NCBI GenBank assembly: GCA_947477565.1
Contig: CANJUR010000012.1
Location: 1 to 64,000, forward strand
Length of the DNA: 64,000 bases
Direction: 5' to 3'
Source of the DNA: Deltaproteobacteria bacterium
Lineage (GTDB): Bacteria > Myxococcota_A > Polyangia > Polyangiales > Ga0077539
Of this stretch, positions 62,520-64,000 are shown piece by piece; within the stretch, counting starts at the first letter, position 1; each line of letters begins with the position of its first letter. Under the pieces are notes generated by a model that was not told the DNA's origin, did not search any database, and was given only the letters and a program-made list of their open reading frames with translations. The position numbers and the translations under genes were made by a program.

Positions 62520-64000
62520 CTAGCGCAGCGCTTGATCGAGCAGGGTCGCCTGTTCGAGCTTGTGGCTGGCCTGCGAACCGGTAGCGGGCGACGCGCTCTC
62601 CTCGCGAGCGACACACGACAGCGGAAACCGCGCACCCAGCACGCCGGGCAGCCGTGCGCAGAGGAAATACCAGGCACCCATGTTCCAGGGATCTTCCTGG
62701 ACCCAGACGAGGGGAGTGCCGTCGGCGTAGGGAGCGAGGGCCTCCTCGAGGGCGGTCTTCGACAACGGGTACAACTGCTCGAGGCGAACGATCGCGACGT
62801 CCATCGCGTTGCGCTCGGCGCGGGCTGCGTGGAGGTCCCAGTACACCTTGCCTGAGCAGAGCAGCACCTTGCGGACGGCCTTCGGGTTGACCGCCCGATC
62901 CGGGATCACCCGCTGAAAGCTCCCGTTGGCGAGGTCATCGAGGACCGACTCCTTCACGCGGAGAAAGCTCTTCGGGGTCATGATGATCAGGGGCTTGCGG
63001 ATCGACCGCAGCACCTGACGCCGCAACGCATGAAAGACCTGCGCGGGCGTCGTGAGATTGCAGACGAAGAGGTTGTCCTCCGCGCAGAGTTGGAGGAAGC
63101 GCTCGACGCGACCGCTGGAATGCTCCGGCCCAGCGCCCTCGAAGCCGTGCGGGAGCAGCAGCGTGAGGCCTGACAGGCGGTTCCATTTGTCTTCGCCGGA
63201 AGACAAAAACTGATCGATGATGACCTGTCCCCCGTTGGCGAAGTCGCCGAATTGGGCCTCCCAAATCACCAGTCCGTCAGGGTAGTCGAGCGAGTAGCCG
63301 TAGTCGAAGCCGAGCACGCCCGTCTCGGACAGCGGTGAGTCGAACACATCGAAGCGTGCCTTGCCCTGCGTCGTCGCCGTCAATGGGGCGTACCGACTTC
63401 CGTTGACGGTATCGGTCCATACCGCGTGGCGGTGGCTGAACGTCCCACGCCCAGCGTCCTGCCCGGACAGTCGGACGGGATAGCCTTCGTTGAGCAGCGA
63501 AGCGAACGCCAGGGCCTCGGCAGCGCCCCAATCGAGTTGGGTGCTGAGTTGTTCGCGCCGACTCTTGAGAAGTCCCTGCACCTTCGGGTGGATGTGGAAG
63601 TCCACGGGCACGGTCGTGAGCGTTGTCATGAGCTCGGTGAGGCGCTCGGCCCCGACCCCCGTCTCGACGTCGGGCACCTGCGCGTCTGCGCCACCCCGAT
63701 ACTTCGACCACAACCCGGCAAGGCTGCTCAGCGTGGGGTGATGGAGCGATTCGCGCGTCTCTGTAAGCTCCGCTTCGAGGGACTGCTTCTGGTGCGTCGC
63801 GAGGGCATCTACTTGTTCGCGGGTGACCTTGCCGAGCTGAAGTAGCCGATCAACGTAGGCCGCACGGACGGAGGGCTTTCGGTCGATAGCCGCGTACATC
63901 ACGGGTTGCGTGAACCGGGGCTCGTCGGTCTCGTTGTGGCCCCACTTCCGGTAGCAGTACATGTCGATGACGACGTCGTGCCCGAACTCCTGACGGTATT
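62520..64000 (-). CDS. sucA: 2-oxoglutarate dehydrogenase E1 component, C-terminal part (cut by window edge)
   Basis: The visible 490 residues start inside the protein; the frame runs past 63962 (YRQEFGHDVVIDMYCYRKWG) and off the window. Motifs include YCYRKWGHNETDEP, RLSGQDAGRGTFSHRHA, YGYSLDYPDGLVIWEAQFGD and VWVQEDPWNMGAW. E1 decarboxylates 2-oxoglutarate on thiamine diphosphate and passes succinyl to E2 lipoyl groups. The N-terminal thiamine-binding part is outside. It is followed by a response regulator instead of sucB. Confidence 0.94.
   Translation of the reverse strand, partial: YRQEFGHDVVIDMYCYRKWGHNETDEPRFTQPVMYAAIDRKPSVRAAYVDRLLQLGKVTREQVDALATHQKQSLEAELTETRESLHHPTLSSLAGLWSKYRGGADAQVPDVETGVGAERLTELMTTLTTVPVDFHIHPKVQGLLKSRREQLSTQLDWGAAEALAFASLLNEGYPVRLSGQDAGRGTFSHRHAVWTDTVNGSRYAPLTATTQGKARFDVFDSPLSETGVLGFDYGYSLDYPDGLVIWEAQFGDFANGGQVIIDQFLSSGEDKWNRLSGLTLLLPHGFEGAGPEHSSGRVERFLQLCAEDNLFVCNLTTPAQVFHALRRQVLRSIRKPLIIMTPKSFLRVKESVLDDLANGSFQRVIPDRAVNPKAVRKVLLCSGKVYWDLHAARAERNAMDVAIVRLEQLYPLSKTALEEALAPYADGTPLVWVQEDPWNMGAWYFLCARLPGVLGARFPLSCVAREESASPATGSQASHKLEQATLLDQALR

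Overview
The window is GC-rich bacterial DNA with dense, strongly GC3-biased genes. Its content points to the Myxococcota (a Sandaracinus/Polyangia-like relative): several soluble and membrane Ser/Thr kinases, an FHA-FHA-ABC transporter, FG-GAP lipoproteins, a DUF2330 gene with a MYXO-CTERM-like tail, an MXAN_5187-like membrane protein and TonB-receptor/lipoprotein pairs. The taxonomic assignment is inference from gene families only.

Layout. 0.2-5.4 kb is a type VI secretion island: a PAAR-like DUF4150 protein fused to an S41 (tail-specific) protease faces a minus-strand set of a COMM-domain-like protein, a JmjC/cupin-8 oxygenase and a VgrG with a long N-terminal extension and no C-terminal spike. 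5.7-11.5 kb has small hypotheticals, a membrane-anchored NlpC/P60-like protein, a GreA/GreB-like factor, MurJ and a pentameric ligand-gated ion channel. 11.5-12.9 kb is a scar with an IS66 transposase end and a frameshifted gene. 12.9-22.1 kb carries the FHA-ABC transporter, tRNA-Pro(CGG), a large FG-GAP lipoprotein, a divergent phosphofructokinase, a Ser/Thr kinase, a DHH-like protein and a YggX-like zinc-ribbon protein. 22.1-23.5 kb is a second scar with an IS66 accessory-gene remnant, a 23-bp inverted repeat and a decayed chemoreceptor fragment.

23.5-32.2 kb is a complete chemotaxis locus. On the minus strand lie cheA-cheW-globin-coupled receptor-cheY-cheB-cheR-cheX-like; divergently on the plus strand lie a second cheY and a second CheX/CheC-like gene ending in a clear hairpin. 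32.6-43.9 kb mixes an orphan ABC ATPase, a kinase, aroE-xseA, a broken DUF2330 gene, an ArsA-like ATPase, a cupredoxin-like secreted protein, an MXAN_5187-like sensor and an NAD+-dependent DNA ligase with two BRCT domains. 44.0-47.8 kb is a divergent pair of an active kinase and a membrane pseudokinase with a beta-propeller-like FG-GAP ectodomain. 48.0-55.5 kb is a run of overlapping genes: SWIM/SNF2 helicase, small protein, TonB-dependent receptor and lipoprotein. The right end holds a PPC-domain lipoprotein, a CE4 polysaccharide deacetylase, a membrane protein with a spermidine-synthase-like core, another lipoprotein, a response regulator and the 5'-truncated sucA (2-oxoglutarate dehydrogenase E1).

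The strongest candidates for something undescribed are the DUF4150-S41 protease effector beside the COMM/JmjC/VgrG operon, and the kinase/pseudokinase-propeller pair.
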